48,294 bases of DNA from Flavobacterium tibetense (GCF_003293845.1 NZ_QLST01000017.1:1-48294); one strand, 5' to 3'. Positions 15,932-25,345 are shown, counted from the first letter of the stretch. Notes: a model not told the origin generated them from the letters alone. Program-made: numbers and translations.

Positions 15932-15945
15932 TGCAAAATTTTGCA
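15932..15945. promoter_or_regulatory. Perfect palindrome upstream of the transporter operon
   Basis: TGCAAAATTTTGCA is a perfect 14-base palindrome between the divergent transporter and comM genes, about 55 bases upstream of the transporter start. It could be an operator. A smaller palindrome GGAATTTTTCC lies between it and the gene (15911-15920 region). Confidence 0.4.
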
Positions 15946-16024
15946 AAAGATGAAAATAAGATTGATTTAAGATTAAAATCAAAGATGGATATATAATTCC
16001 CGCCTTATTTTCAAAATATTGATG

Positions 16025-16032
16025 CAAAGGTA
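16025..16032 (-). promoter_or_regulatory. Candidate -7 element of the transporter-racemase operon
   Basis: CAAAGGTA is the reverse complement of TACCTTTG, an exact TAnnTTTG match. If used, it gives a leader of about 140 bases that includes the 14-base palindrome. No clear -33 partner is visible. Confidence 0.4.
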
Positions 16033-16080
16033 AGAAATTTATAATAAATGCTATTTTTAAACTAAAAAATGGAATAAATG

Positions 16081-16113
16081 TTTGGATAATTTAATTTATT
16101 ATTTAGATATTTG
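16081..16113 (+). promoter_or_regulatory. Promoter of comM
   Basis: TTTG (16081-16084), 21 bases, then GATATTTG (16106-16113), a 7-of-8 match to the -7 consensus. Just downstream, ATAAGCCAT occurs twice, 18 bases apart (16121-16129 and 16139-16147), the second copy covering the start codon. Confidence 0.5.
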
Positions 16114-16145
16114 CATCAATATAAGCCATTTAAAAAATATAAGCC

Positions 16146-17681
16146 ATGTTAGTAAAAGTATTCGGAAGCGCCGTTTTTGGCGTTGAAGCGACTACCATTA
16201 CGGTAGAAGTAAACACAGAAAAAGGAATCGGGTATCACTTAGTTGGACTTCCAGATTCCGCAATAAAAGAAAGCAGTTTTCGTATTGCTGCCGCACTCAA
16301 GAACAATTCCTATCAATTTCCCGGTAAAAAAATCATTGTAAATATGGCGCCCGCCGATTTGCGTAAAGAAGGTTCTGCCTACGATTTAACAATTGCCGTT
16401 GGAATTTTAGCTGCTTCTTCCCAAATTACTTCCAAAGAAATTGAAAATTATGTCATCATGGGCGAATTGTCTTTGGACGGAAATTTGCAACCCATAAAAG
16501 GCGCTTTGTCGATTGCCATTAAAGCCAAAGAAGAAGGTTTTAAAGGCGTTTTAATTCCAATTCAAAACGTGAAAGAAGCCGCCATTGTTGAAGGTTTAGA
16601 TGTTTATGGAATTACCAATGTAACCGAAGTTATCGATTTTTTTGAAGGAAGAGGCAATTTAGTGCCTACGGTAATTGATACTACGGAAGAATTCTCTAAA
16701 ACCTTAGATTTTCCAGAACACGATTTTGCGGATGTCAAAGGACAAGAATCTATCAAACGTTGTATGGAAATTGCAGCAGCTGGTGGTCATAACATTATTC
16801 TAATTGGTCCACCAGGTTCTGGAAAAACCATGATAGCCAAACGATTACCTAGTATTTTGCCACCAATGACCATGAGAGAAGCTTTGGAAACTACTAAAAT
16901 TCATTCCGTTGCTGGAAAAACTAAGGATGTTGGTTTGATGGCGCAACGCCCATTTCGTAGTCCGCATCATACTGCCAGTTCGGTTTCTTTGGTTGGTGGT
17001 GGAAGTTATCCGCAACCGGGCGAAATTTCATTGGCACATAATGGTGTTTTGTTTTTAGATGAATTACCTGAATTTAAAAGAGAAGTTTTAGAAGTAATGC
17101 GCCAACCATTGGAAGATAGAGAAGTTACGATTTCTCGTGCCAAATTTACGATAACGTATCCATCATCATTCATGTTGGTAGCAAGTATGAATCCAAGTCC
17201 AGGCGGATATTTTAATGATCCAAATGCGCCCGTGAGTTCGTCACCCATGGAAATGCAGCGCTATTTGAGTAAAATTTCTGGACCGTTATTGGATAGAATT
17301 GATATTCATATTGAAGTTACACCAGTTCCTTTCGAAAAACTGACCGAAACCAGAAAAGCGGAAAGTAGTGTTGAAATTAGAAAACGTGTGACCAAAGCTA
17401 GAGAAATTCAATCGGCACGTTTTGAACATTTGGATTATATCCATTACAATGCCCAAATGAGTAGTAAGTTGATTCGTGAGTTTTGTGTTTTGGATGAAGT
17501 TTCCTTGCAATTATTAAAAACAGCAATGGAACGCTTAAATTTATCAGCAAGAGCTTACGACAGAATTCTAAAAGTTTCCAGAACTATTGCCGATTTAGAA
17601 GCTTCGGAAAATATTCAATCGCATCATATTGCGGAAGCGATTCAGTATCGTAGTTTGGATAGAGAAGGTTGGTTGGGTTAG
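16146..17681 (+). CDS. comM: YifB/ComM family Mg chelatase-like AAA+ ATPase
   Basis: This 511-residue protein has the ChlI-like N-terminal domain (begins with [11 protein letters not shown], then [13 protein letters not shown]), a Walker A G-P-P-G-S-G-K-T (about residues 221-228), Walker [10 protein letters not shown], and the C-terminal [16 protein letters not shown]. ComM is a hexameric helicase that promotes branch migration of incoming DNA during natural transformation. YifB homologues are widespread, including in species not known to be transformable. Length and motifs are complete. It faces a convergent gene across a strong hairpin. Confidence 0.94.
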   Translation: MLVKVFGSAVFGVEATTITVEVNTEKGIGYHLVGLPDSAIKESSFRIAAALKNNSYQFPGKKIIVNMAPADLRKEGSAYDLTIAVGILAASSQITSKEIENYVIMGELSLDGNLQPIKGALSIAIKAKEEGFKGVLIPIQNVKEAAIVEGLDVYGITNVTEVIDFFEGRGNLVPTVIDTTEEFSKTLDFPEHDFADVKGQESIKRCMEIAAAGGHNIILIGPPGSGKTMIAKRLPSILPPMTMREALETTKIHSVAGKTKDVGLMAQRPFRSPHHTASSVSLVGGGSYPQPGEISLAHNGVLFLDELPEFKREVLEVMRQPLEDREVTISRAKFTITYPSSFMLVASMNPSPGGYFNDPNAPVSSSPMEMQRYLSKISGPLLDRIDIHIEVTPVPFEKLTETRKAESSVEIRKRVTKAREIQSARFEHLDYIHYNAQMSSKLIREFCVLDEVSLQLLKTAMERLNLSARAYDRILKVSRTIADLEASENIQSHHIAEAIQYRSLDREGWLG

Positions 17682-17695
17682 TTAATCCAATATTA

Positions 17696-17728
17696 TTGAA
17701 TTCTTCTCAAAATTTGGGAAGAATTCAA
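17696..17728. terminator. Bidirectional hairpin between comM and the DUF2452 gene
   Basis: TTGAATTCTTC (17696-17706) and GAAGAATTCAA (17718-17728) form a perfect 11-base stem with an 11-base loop, followed on the plus side by an AT-rich stretch. Confidence 0.65.
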
Positions 17729-17732
17729 TTAT

Positions 17733-18149
17733 TTAAAAAAAAGCTTCGTTTTCGTCAGCAGGAATCCATTTTTTGTTGCTGTTCAATTTGAAAGAGCCAA
17801 TGTGTTCTTTATCCCATTGGTCAGAACGAATTAAAGAAAGAAAATTGGAACCATCTTTTGCTAAATACAAATGATATACTTCGCCAATGATTGGTTCGAA
17901 AGAATATTTGGCATTGTATAAGATTTCGTTCCATTCGTATTCTTGCATGAGTTTTTCGTATTCGGCTTTCAGTTCTTTGAATTTGCTTGCTAATTCTTTG
18001 TTTACGTTTGTTATCCCAACTTTTTTCCAATTGACTACATTATCAATTGAAATGGCTGGTGCTCCAACATTGGTAGCATAAGGTAAAACGCTTGCATTGT
18101 ATCCATTTTCTTCAGAAAACACTACATTATCAGGAATTTTGTTTTTCAT
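17733..18149 (-). CDS. DUF2452 family protein
   Basis: This 138-residue protein carries the family segments L-P-Y-A-T-N-V-G-A-P, Y-E-K-L-M-Q-E-Y-E-W-N-E, F-E-P-I-I-G-E-V-Y-H-L-Y and F-L-S-L-I. From memory this is the DUF2452 family, whose function is unknown. I start at the ATG at 18149; the longer frame to 18236 runs into the next gene upstream and its residues do not look coding. No signal or membrane segment is present. It starts one base from the end of the DUF2805 gene (18151), so the two are probably one transcript. Confidence 0.85.
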   Translation of the reverse strand: MKNKIPDNVVFSEENGYNASVLPYATNVGAPAISIDNVVNWKKVGITNVNKELASKFKELKAEYEKLMQEYEWNEILYNAKYSFEPIIGEVYHLYLAKDGSNFLSLIRSDQWDKEHIGSFKLNSNKKWIPADENEAFF

Positions 18150-18150
18150 G

Positions 18151-18441
18151 TTATCTTTTTGAAATTTTGTTGTTAGTAATGGCTCTTTGCAGTTTGCATT
18201 TGAATCGGTCAATTCCTTCCATTCGTTTTGCTGCATGTTTGGTATTGCAATTTTCTACTCTTTCACGCCATAATTTATAACTGCTGAATTTGAGTTCTTT
18301 TTTCATTAACTTTTTAACATCAGCTTCGTTCAAATTGAACTGAAATTTTATAGCATCAAATGGTGTTCTGTCTTCCCAAGCCATCTCGATAATTCTATCA
18401 ATTTCTATTTCTGTGAAGGTTTTAATAGATGAGTTGCTCAT
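18151..18441 (-). CDS. DUF2805 / TIGR03643 family protein
   Basis: This is a small basic protein of 96 residues. The pattern I-D-R-I-I-E-M-A-W-E-D-R-T-P-F-D-A-I, then F-N-L-N-E-A-D-V-K-K-L-M-K, then S-S-Y-K-L-W-R-E-R-V matches the DUF2805 (TIGR03643) family. The helical layout looks like a small DNA- or RNA-binding fold, but the function is not established. The gene is co-oriented with the DUF2452 gene. An exact TAnnTTTG element (reverse complement CAAAATTA, 18471-18478) lies about 30 bases upstream. Confidence 0.85.
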   Translation of the reverse strand: MSNSSIKTFTEIEIDRIIEMAWEDRTPFDAIKFQFNLNEADVKKLMKKELKFSSYKLWRERVENCNTKHAAKRMEGIDRFKCKLQRAITNNKISKR

Positions 18442-18509
18442 TTGTTTAATGTTTTTAAAGAATGATTAAACAAAATTACAAAATTATTTCCAATGAGATT
18501 TGAATTTAA

Positions 18510-18917
18510 CTAAATATATTTTTTCCAATAAATTGCGCCGTAACTACAAAAGATTTCTTCCATAGGATTTATCTTTCTTGTAGCCATTAGACAAACATTA
18601 TCATCATCGTCAAGTGATATTTTGGCATTATTTTTTAATCCAGTTTTAGTAAATGCTTGTGCATCATTGGCATATTTAGCAAAACAATCGATATACATGG
18701 AATCCATTGTAGAGCCATCTAACATATTGATAAAATAGCGATCATTTCCTTCAGCACTTCTTTTTTGAACCTCTTTTTCGGTCAAAATCTCTCCTTTAAA
18801 AATGGAAATAATCTCATTTGGATAAATAGTAATGGCTGTAAACAAACCTTTACCAGCATTTTCTAGTTGCGAATCTTGAACGAATAAATAATCAGATTCT
18901 GGAGCTTCAATTTTCAA
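18510..18917 (-). CDS. SET domain protein
   Basis: This 135-residue protein is a stand-alone SET domain. G-K-G-L-F-T marks the N-terminal strand, and F-A-K-Y-A-N-D-A takes the place of the R-F-x-N-H-S-C motif. The C-terminal E-I-F-C-S-Y-G-A-I-Y-W matches the E-E-L-x-x-x-Y-G motif. SET domains transfer methyl groups from S-adenosylmethionine to lysines. The central motif lacks the usual His and Cys, as in other small bacterial SET proteins, so activity is uncertain. The start lies two bases after the stop of the YpfJ-like protease gene, so they share an operon. Confidence 0.85.
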   Translation of the reverse strand: MKIEAPESDYLFVQDSQLENAGKGLFTAITIYPNEIISIFKGEILTEKEVQKRSAEGNDRYFINMLDGSTMDSMYIDCFAKYANDAQAFTKTGLKNNAKISLDDDDNVCLMATRKINPMEEIFCSYGAIYWKKYI

Positions 18918-18919
18918 AA

Positions 18920-19777
18920 TTACAATTCTTCTTGAGAAAAGGTATCGCCGGCTTTAACATCGCCAGTTCTGAAACCTTTTAAAAACCATCGCATACGTTG
19001 TTCTGAAGTTCCATGCGTAAAACTTTCTTGGTCTACATAACCTTGAGTTCTTTTTTGGATGTTATCATCACCCACGGAGCTAGCAGCGCTTAGAGCAATT
19101 TTTATGTCTTCTTCATTAATTTCTAAATAGTCTTTGGCATGATGCGCCCACAGTCCGGCATAGAAATCAGCCTGTAATTCCATGGCTATGTACATTCTTT
19201 TTCCTTCTGCGGTGTTTTGTCTTTTTAAAGCGTTTACTTTTTGTAAAATTCCCAATTGATTTTGTACGTGATGTCCAATTTCATGGGCAATTACGTACGC
19301 TATGGCAAATTCGCCTTCTTTAGCGCCAAATCTGGTTTGTAGAATTTCAAAAAAATCTAAATCCATGTACACTTTATTATCGCCTGTACAATAAAAAGGG
19401 CCAGAGCCACTTTGCGCTTTTCCACAAGCAGAAGTTACTTCACCTCTAAACAAAACTAAAGTTGATTTTTGGTATTCTAAGCCATTTTCATTAAAAATTT
19501 TAGTCCAAACTTCTTCTGTATTGGTTAGTACCACATCAACCATTTTTCCTAAGTCTTGGTCTCTTTCTGTAAGAACGTAGCCACTTTCTTGTTGTACTGT
19601 AGTATTATTGAATTGTTCTAGAATAGGTGCAAGTTGCTGTCCAGTTTCGCCTCCAAAAATATTCATCAATAGGATAATAATTCCAATTAATCCTCCACCA
19701 GCAACTACTTTTCCACCTGAGGACATTGCTCTTCTGTCTTCTACATTTCCTGATTGTTTTTTACCTTGCCATTTCAT
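18920..19777 (-). CDS. ypfJ: YpfJ-like neutral zinc metallopeptidase
   Basis: This 285-residue protein of the YpfJ/KPN_02809 family starts with the conserved M-K-W-Q-G-K-K-Q-S-G-N-V-E-D-R-R, followed by one membrane helix (about residues 29-41). The zinc motif H-E-I-G-H is at residues 165-169. Further family landmarks are A-C-G-x-A-Q-S-G-S-G-P-F-Y-C and D-F-Y-A-G-L-W-A-H-H. The catalytic domain should face the periplasm. Its substrate is not known. It precedes the SET gene by two bases. Confidence 0.93.
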   Translation of the reverse strand: MKWQGKKQSGNVEDRRAMSSGGKVVAGGGLIGIIILLMNIFGGETGQQLAPILEQFNNTTVQQESGYVLTERDQDLGKMVDVVLTNTEEVWTKIFNENGLEYQKSTLVLFRGEVTSACGKAQSGSGPFYCTGDNKVYMDLDFFEILQTRFGAKEGEFAIAYVIAHEIGHHVQNQLGILQKVNALKRQNTAEGKRMYIAMELQADFYAGLWAHHAKDYLEINEEDIKIALSAASSVGDDNIQKRTQGYVDQESFTHGTSEQRMRWFLKGFRTGDVKAGDTFSQEEL

Positions 19778-19809
19778 GTGCTTTGTTCTAATATAAGAAT
19801 GATAAGTTA

Positions 19810-21804
19810 TTAAATATATTTATTTATAGTTGTTTTTAATTCCAATAGATTAAAAGGTTTTGATATATAATCATCCATTCCTAGTGCTAAACATTTTTGT
19901 TTTTCATTTTTCATGATTCCAGCTGTGAGAGCAATAACTGGGGTATTTTTAATTGTCTCATTGGAACGTATGGCAATAATAGTTTCATATCCATTTTTTA
20001 CTGGCATTTGAATATCAAGTAAAACTAGGTCAATACTTTGTTCGTTCATGATTTTTAATGCAACTTCACCATTTTCAGCTTCAAATGTAGTACTATTAGG
20101 AAAAATTTTATGAATCATTTTATTAGCTAATAACATGTTGATTGGGTTATCTTCCACTATGAGGATAATAATTTTTTGTAAGCTTTCTTCATAAGTTTCA
20201 ATTTCACTTAATTCTGGAACTAATTTTTTAAAATTTTCTGGAGTTTCATCTTCTATTTTGAAATTTAGAGTAAAGCTAAAGTTACTTCCTTCACCCCAAA
20301 TACTAGTGACGTGAATTTGACTTTTTGAATAAGATAAAATCTTATTGGCTATAGCTAAACCTAGACCTGTTCCGCCAAATTTCTTATTGGTTGAAGCATC
20401 TTCTTGAACAAAAGAATGAAAGATTTTATCTAAATTTTCGCTTTTAATTCCTTTTCCTGTATCTATCACAGAAAACTGAAGAGTAACAAATTGATTTTTA
20501 ACAATTTTTAATAATTCAATTTGTAAAACCACTTCGCCAAAATTGGTAAATTTTACTGCATTACTCAATAAATTCACAAGCACTTGTTTGAGTCGAAGTG
20601 CATCTGCAGCAATTTTATCTGGAATATTTGTGTCTATGATTAGTTTTAACTGTAATTTTTTGGCAGTTGCTTGTGGTAAAAACAAACTAATAACCTGATT
20701 GGCAATTTCTTTTATGGAAATGGGTTCAATGGACAGTTCTAATTTTCCAGATTCAATTTTGGAAAACTCTAAAATATCATTAATAATTTCTAAAAGTAAA
20801 TTAGCGGAGTGATTGATATTTCGCATATAAACTAACTGATTTTCGTCGAGTTTAGTTTTTATTAATAAATCTGAAAAACCAACTATTCCGTTTAAAGGTG
20901 TTCGTATTTCGTGACTCATATTAGCAAGAAAATCTGATTTAGCTTGGCTAGCTGCTTCTGCATATTCCTTGGCTTTTATGGCTTCATCGTGTTCTTTTTG
21001 GGTGGTAATATCTTTTGCAATTCCGCGAAGTTTTATTACATCATCTTCTTCATTTAAAATTGGTTCACCATAGCCTAAAATCCATTTTTTTGAACCGTCA
21101 TTGCAAGTTATGGTATGCTCAATCTCATAAGGGTTTTTCTCAATAACTGTTTTTTCGATAATTTGATTTAGCGGATCTCTGTACTCAGGACTAATTTTGT
21201 TTATGTAGCGTTGGTATAAATTTTCTTTTTCTGAAGAATCAAATTCAAAAATGGTAAATAACTCATCGGACCAAAAGAGTTCTTGTTTTTGAATATCAAA
21301 TTCCCAACTTCCAATTTTAGCCATTTTTTGTGACTCATTCAACAATCGTTCGCTTAAAACAAGTTTTTCTTTGGTTGTTTCAATGATGGTAATATCTCTT
21401 GCAATGGCGAAAATAATATTGGTATTTTGGTTTATTGTAGAAATCCATTGTAAGTAAATAAAACTACCATCTTTTTTTACATAGCGATTACTAAAGTCAA
21501 CAGTATTATTTCCTTCGCTTAAGTTAGCAATTTCTTGAAGTGTTTTTTCAATATCATCTGGATGTACATAATTAATGAATTGTTTGGATAACAATTCTTC
21601 TTCTGAATAACCCAAAGTTTTTGTAAATGCGTTATTAACCTTTAAGAAGTATCCTTCTAAATTGGCAATGCAAATTAGATCGGTTGTTTCGTTAAAGAAA
21701 TAATTGAAGTTATTGTAAAGATTATCTCTACTTCGGTATTCGGCTAATTCCTTCTCAAGCGCTTCAATTTTTTCTAGATGATTATTGGTATTGGAATTAG
21801 TCAT
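19810..21804 (-). CDS. PAS-containing hybrid histidine kinase/response regulator
   Basis: This 664-residue cytoplasmic protein has an N-terminal coiled coil (residues about 8-28) and two PAS domains (about 30-140 and 165-270). The HisKA domain carries the phospho-accepting His in M-S-H-E-I-R-T-P-L-N (about 298). The ATPase domain has the N box (L-V-N-L-L-S-N-A-V-K-F-T) and G boxes (D-T-G-K-G-I, G-G-T-G-L-G-L-A-I). A C-terminal receiver domain has the phosphorylatable Asp in V-L-L-D-I-Q-M-P. No membrane segment is present. No separate response regulator lies nearby, so output is probably through a distant phosphotransfer partner. Confidence 0.94.
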   Translation of the reverse strand: MTNSNTNNHLEKIEALEKELAEYRSRDNLYNNFNYFFNETTDLICIANLEGYFLKVNNAFTKTLGYSEEELLSKQFINYVHPDDIEKTLQEIANLSEGNNTVDFSNRYVKKDGSFIYLQWISTINQNTNIIFAIARDITIIETTKEKLVLSERLLNESQKMAKIGSWEFDIQKQELFWSDELFTIFEFDSSEKENLYQRYINKISPEYRDPLNQIIEKTVIEKNPYEIEHTITCNDGSKKWILGYGEPILNEEDDVIKLRGIAKDITTQKEHDEAIKAKEYAEAASQAKSDFLANMSHEIRTPLNGIVGFSDLLIKTKLDENQLVYMRNINHSANLLLEIINDILEFSKIESGKLELSIEPISIKEIANQVISLFLPQATAKKLQLKLIIDTNIPDKIAADALRLKQVLVNLLSNAVKFTNFGEVVLQIELLKIVKNQFVTLQFSVIDTGKGIKSENLDKIFHSFVQEDASTNKKFGGTGLGLAIANKILSYSKSQIHVTSIWGEGSNFSFTLNFKIEDETPENFKKLVPELSEIETYEESLQKIIILIVEDNPINMLLANKMIHKIFPNSTTFEAENGEVALKIMNEQSIDLVLLDIQMPVKNGYETIIAIRSNETIKNTPVIALTAGIMKNEKQKCLALGMDDYISKPFNLLELKTTINKYI

Positions 21805-21859
21805 TTATTATTATTTGTTGCATTAAATTTAGTAAAAAAAATGAAATACAACAATTTTC

Positions 21860-22555
21860 TTATGACAAAGTATTCCAAATCACGTCATTGGGTGTTGGTG
21901 CAGTAAAGGAAAGTGATTCTTTAGTTACCGGATGTGTCAAAACTAATTTTCTGGCATGCAAATGAATACCACCATCAGGATTGCTTCGGTCAAAACCATA
22001 TTTTAAATCGCCTTTTATTGGGCAACCAATAGCTTGTAATTGTGCTCTAATTTGGTGATGTCTTCCCGTGTGTAAATCTATTTCTAGAACGAAATAATTA
22101 TCCAGTTTTTTGATGATTTTGTAAGTCAAACTTGCTTTCTTGCTATCAGGAACTTCTTTACTATGCGCTTTTGAAGTATTGTTTTTTGGATTTCTTTTCA
22201 GGAAATGGACTAAAGTATCGGTTTCTTTTGGTGGTTGGTTTTTTACAATTGCCCAATAGGTTTTTTGAGTTTCTCGGTTTTTGAAAGTTTCATTCAATCG
22301 GGTTAACGCTTTGGAAGTCTTAGCAAAAACAACAATTCCAGTAGTAGGACGATCCAAACGATGTACAACTCCCAAAAAAACTTCACCCGGTTTGTTGTAT
22401 TTTTCTTTTAAATAGGCTTTAACTACATCAGAAAGTGGTTCATCTCCTGTTTTATCTCCTTGAACAATATCGCCCACGCGTTTGTTGATGACAATAATAT
22501 GATTGTCTTCGTGAAGCACTTGAAGATTGTCTTTGGTAGAAATTATTTTATTCAA
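21860..22555 (-). CDS. RluA-family RNA pseudouridine synthase
   Basis: This 231-residue enzyme converts uridine to pseudouridine in rRNA or tRNA. The catalytic motif H-R-L-D-R-P-T-T-G contains the essential Asp, and the family segments Y-x-x-I-V-K (here Y-W-A-I-V-K) and G-R-H-H-Q-I-R-A-Q-L are present. It lacks an N-terminal S4 domain, which suits the short RluA/TruC-like members. The target site cannot be deduced. The gene is minus strand, upstream of panB's tail by about 70 bases of repetitive spacer. Confidence 0.92.
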   Translation of the reverse strand: MNKIISTKDNLQVLHEDNHIIVINKRVGDIVQGDKTGDEPLSDVVKAYLKEKYNKPGEVFLGVVHRLDRPTTGIVVFAKTSKALTRLNETFKNRETQKTYWAIVKNQPPKETDTLVHFLKRNPKNNTSKAHSKEVPDSKKASLTYKIIKKLDNYFVLEIDLHTGRHHQIRAQLQAIGCPIKGDLKYGFDRSNPDGGIHLHARKLVLTHPVTKESLSFTAPTPNDVIWNTLS

Positions 22556-22584
22556 AATAAGCGATTAAATTTCGATTGGCTATT

Positions 22585-22620
22585 TTTTCACTGAACACTT
22601 TTCACTGAGCACTGAACACT
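22585..22620. repeat. CACTGAACACT tandem-like repeat
   Basis: The spacer between panB and the pseudouridine synthase gene contains CACTGAACACT twice, with CACTGAG between. It is a short degenerate tandem of a CACTGA unit, with no coding content. Confidence 0.55.
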
Positions 22621-22623
22621 AGC

Positions 22624-23442
22624 TTAATACTGTTCATTAGCATTAGGAAAATCAACCGATTTCACATCGTCAACGTATTGCCCTATAGCTTTGCTCATAT
22701 CTTCGTATAAGTTCATATAGCGACGTAAAAATCTTGGACTAAATTCGTGTGTCATACCAATCATATCGTGCAATACCAGAACTTGTCCGTCAACTCCGCT
22801 TCCTGCCCCAATTCCAATGACAGGAATAGCAATACTTTCAGCTACTTTTTGTGCTAAATGTGCTGGAATTTTTTCTAAAACAATGGCAAAACAGCCAATT
22901 TTTTCCAACATTTTAGCATCTTCAATCAATTGTTCTGCTTCTTCTTCGGCTTTAGCTCTAACGGTATAAGTTCCAAATTTATAGATAGATTGCGGCGTTA
23001 AACCTAGATGTCCCATTACAGGAATTCCTGCTTGAAGAATTTTTTTTATGGATTCTTTAATTTCTTTTCCACCTTCCAATTTTACTGCGTGTCCACCGCT
23101 TTCTTTCATCACACGAATCGCAGAACGCAAAGCTTCTTTTGAATCGGATTGATAACTACCAAAAGGTAAATCTACTACAACCAAAGCTCTGGTAGCCGCT
23201 CTAACCACACTTGAAGCATGGTAAATCATTTGATCTAACGTAATAGGAAGCGTAGTTTCATGTCCGGCCATTACATTACTAGCGGAATCACCAACTAATA
23301 TTACATCAACTCCAGCAGTATCTACAATTTTTGCCATTGTAAAATCATAAGCGGTTAACATAGAGATTTTTTCCCCATTGGATTTCATTTCAATTAGGGT
23401 TTTGGTCGTAATTCTTTTGTAATCTTTTTTAGCGACAGACAT
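22624..23442 (-). CDS. panB: 3-methyl-2-oxobutanoate hydroxymethyltransferase
   Basis: PanB makes ketopantoate from 2-oxoisovalerate and methylenetetrahydrofolate, the first step of pantothenate and CoA synthesis. The 272-residue sequence has M-L-T-A-Y-D-F, the Mg-binding [10 protein letters not shown], the D-L-P-F-G-S-Y segment, V-K-L-E-G-G, and G-H-L-G-L-T-P-Q-S. Length and motifs are standard. No other pan gene is in the window. An exact TAnnTTTG element (reverse complement CAAAATTA at 23463-23470) lies 20 bases upstream. Confidence 0.96.
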   Translation of the reverse strand: MSVAKKDYKRITTKTLIEMKSNGEKISMLTAYDFTMAKIVDTAGVDVILVGDSASNVMAGHETTLPITLDQMIYHASSVVRAATRALVVVDLPFGSYQSDSKEALRSAIRVMKESGGHAVKLEGGKEIKESIKKILQAGIPVMGHLGLTPQSIYKFGTYTVRAKAEEEAEQLIEDAKMLEKIGCFAIVLEKIPAHLAQKVAESIAIPVIGIGAGSGVDGQVLVLHDMIGMTHEFSPRFLRRYMNLYEDMSKAIGQYVDDVKSVDFPNANEQY

Positions 23443-23500
23443 TTTAATTCAATTTATTGTAACAAAATTAGGTTTTATCTACTTATTGGGAAAACAAAAG

Positions 23501-23938
23501 ATGAAGAATTTACTTGTAACTATCGTTTTATTGCTTTCAGGTGTTGTTTTTTCTCAGGAAAATTCGCCAAAAGTAACTATTGAAGCATTTTTTACTGCTT
23601 TTCACCAAAAAGACAGCGTTGCCTTAAAGGCATTTTGTCATAAAGATATCCGTTTGCAAACAGTTGCCAATACCAAAAATGGAACCCAATTAAAATCAGA
23701 TCAATTGGAAGATTTTTTGAAGTCAATTGCTTCCATACCAAATGGGTTGAAGATTTACGAGAAATTATTGGATTATAAAGTAACTATTGATGGCGATTTA
23801 GCACATGTTTGGACACCTTATGAATTTTACGTGAATGATACATTGAGTCACATTGGTGCCAATTCTTTTACATTGGTAAGAGAAAATAACAAATGGTTAA
23901 TTGTACATTTGATTGACACACGAAGAAAAAAAAATTAA
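23501..23938 (+). CDS. Secreted NTF2/SnoaL-like protein
   Basis: This 145-residue protein begins with a signal peptide (MKNLLVTIVLLLSGVVFSQ). I use the ATG at 23501 rather than the TTG at 23486 because the signal peptide starts there. The mature part fits the NTF2-like (SnoaL/DUF4440) fold: T-I-E-A-F-F-T-A-F-H-Q-K-D near the start and N-S-F-T-L-V-R-E-N-N-K-W-L-I-V-H-L-I-D-T at the end. Such domains bind small ligands, or act as enzymes or inert partners, so no function is assigned. The porin gene starts two bases after its stop, so they are probably co-transcribed. Confidence 0.85.
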   Translation: MKNLLVTIVLLLSGVVFSQENSPKVTIEAFFTAFHQKDSVALKAFCHKDIRLQTVANTKNGTQLKSDQLEDFLKSIASIPNGLKIYEKLLDYKVTIDGDLAHVWTPYEFYVNDTLSHIGANSFTLVRENNKWLIVHLIDTRRKKN

Positions 23939-23940
23939 AA

Positions 23941-24990
23941 ATGAAACAGATTTGGCTGTATAGTGTAGTGTTTTTGTCCTGTTTAGGAAACGCTCAGGAG
24001 ACAGATTCTTTAACAATTAAAGTTTCTGGTTACTTGGAAACCTATTATGCGTATGATTTTAGTAATCCAATCACCGATGCTAAACTTCCATTTATGTACA
24101 ATTACAATCGTCATAACGAGTTTAATGTGAATAACGGATTAATTCGTACGCATTTACAATACGGAAACACTTATGCTTCTGTAGCGTTTCATGCGGGAAC
24201 TTATGTGCAAGATAATTACGCATCAGAAGATATTAAGTTAATTAGTGAAGCATTTGTAGGTATGTATTTGACAGATGCAAAAAAATCATCAATAGAAGTT
24301 GGAATTATGCCAAGTTACATTGGTTTTGAGTCGGCAATTTCTAATTCAAATTTGACATTGACACGTTCTTTATTGGCTGAAAATTCGCCTTATTTTATGA
24401 CCGGTGTTAAGTATAATTACGTACCAAACGACAAATGGAGTTTTTCGGGATTAGTAACCAATGGTTGGCAGCGCATCAATAAACCACAAAAAGATGTTAC
24501 ACCAGCATTTGGAACACAAATTGTTTATAAACCTTCTGAAAAATCCACTTTGAATTGGAGCACATTCATTGGAAAAGAATTCTATGGAACCGAATTAGGA
24601 GTGCGTTATTTCAGTAATTTATATTGGGATAATCAATGGAATTCAAAATGGCGAACTATTTTAGGATTTGATTTTGGAATTCAAGATAGTTCTTCGCAAA
24701 ATTATACGCATTTGTATTGGATGAGTCCTGTTTTAATTGCCCAATATTCGATAAATACAAAATGGCAAACTGCTGTTCGACTAGAATATTATCAAGATGA
24801 AGATAATGTTATCATAGCCACTTCTGATGCATTTAAAACATCTGGATTTTCTTGGAATTTTGATTATTTACCCAATTCAAAAGTAAAACTCAGAACCGAA
24901 GCACGATATTTAGATGCTAAAAACCCTATTTTCAATGATAATAAATCGAATAATTTCTTTCTTACAACGAGTTTAAGTTTTGAGTTTTGA
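23941..24990 (+). CDS. Outer-membrane beta-barrel porin
   Basis: This 349-residue protein has a signal peptide ending C-L-G-N-A-Q and then alternating amphipathic strands with many aromatic residues. It ends in a terminal aromatic residue (S-L-S-F-E-F), the usual outer-membrane barrel signature. The segments V-S-G-Y-L-E-T-Y-Y-A-Y-D-F and L-I-R-T-H-L-Q-Y-G match the BBP2-type putative porins common in Bacteroidota. The transported compound is not evident. The last 29 bases overlap the end of the convergent DUF2809 gene. Confidence 0.85.
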   Translation: MKQIWLYSVVFLSCLGNAQETDSLTIKVSGYLETYYAYDFSNPITDAKLPFMYNYNRHNEFNVNNGLIRTHLQYGNTYASVAFHAGTYVQDNYASEDIKLISEAFVGMYLTDAKKSSIEVGIMPSYIGFESAISNSNLTLTRSLLAENSPYFMTGVKYNYVPNDKWSFSGLVTNGWQRINKPQKDVTPAFGTQIVYKPSEKSTLNWSTFIGKEFYGTELGVRYFSNLYWDNQWNSKWRTILGFDFGIQDSSSQNYTHLYWMSPVLIAQYSINTKWQTAVRLEYYQDEDNVIIATSDAFKTSGFSWNFDYLPNSKVKLRTEARYLDAKNPIFNDNKSNNFFLTTSLSFEF

Positions 24991-25345
24991 TGAATTTCGA
25001 GTCAATTAGATAGCTAAAGGAAGTGCCAATTAAATAGCAAATTAAATCTGACCAAAGAAAGCCTTGACCCAAAACGTATTTTCCGAAAGTAGTTTTCCGA
25101 AGTGAAATTAGCCAATCAAATTGGAATAGTTGTGAAATTTCAATTAAGAAGCAAAACGATATACTTAAAACGAAAATGGTTTTTAATTTCCAATGAATTA
25201 ATACGAATCGTAATCCATAGTACATCATTGTTGCATACAAGATGTCACCAATAAATAAAGGAAACACATTTATTTTTCTTGAACCAACGCCAAGAAACAC
25301 AATAAAAATAGTTAGTAAAAAATATTGAAATCTTCCGCTTTGCAT
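24962..25345 (-). CDS. DUF2809 membrane protein
   Basis: This 127-residue protein has about four membrane helices. It starts [11 protein letters not shown], then G-V-G-S-R-K-I, F-P-L-F-I-G-D-I-L-Y-A-T-M-M-Y-Y, and ends with W-S-D-L-I-C-Y-L-I-G. This matches DUF2809 (VanZ-like in shape, function unknown). I set the start at 25345 because the ATG there overlaps the sdaA stop codon by one base (TAATG); the longer frame to 25432 lies inside sdaA. It runs convergently into the porin gene with a 29-base overlap. Confidence 0.83.
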   Translation of the reverse strand: MQSGRFQYFLLTIFIVFLGVGSRKINVFPLFIGDILYATMMYYGLRFVLIHWKLKTIFVLSISFCFLIEISQLFQFDWLISLRKTTFGKYVLGQGFLWSDLICYLIGTSFSYLIDSKFIKTQNLNSL

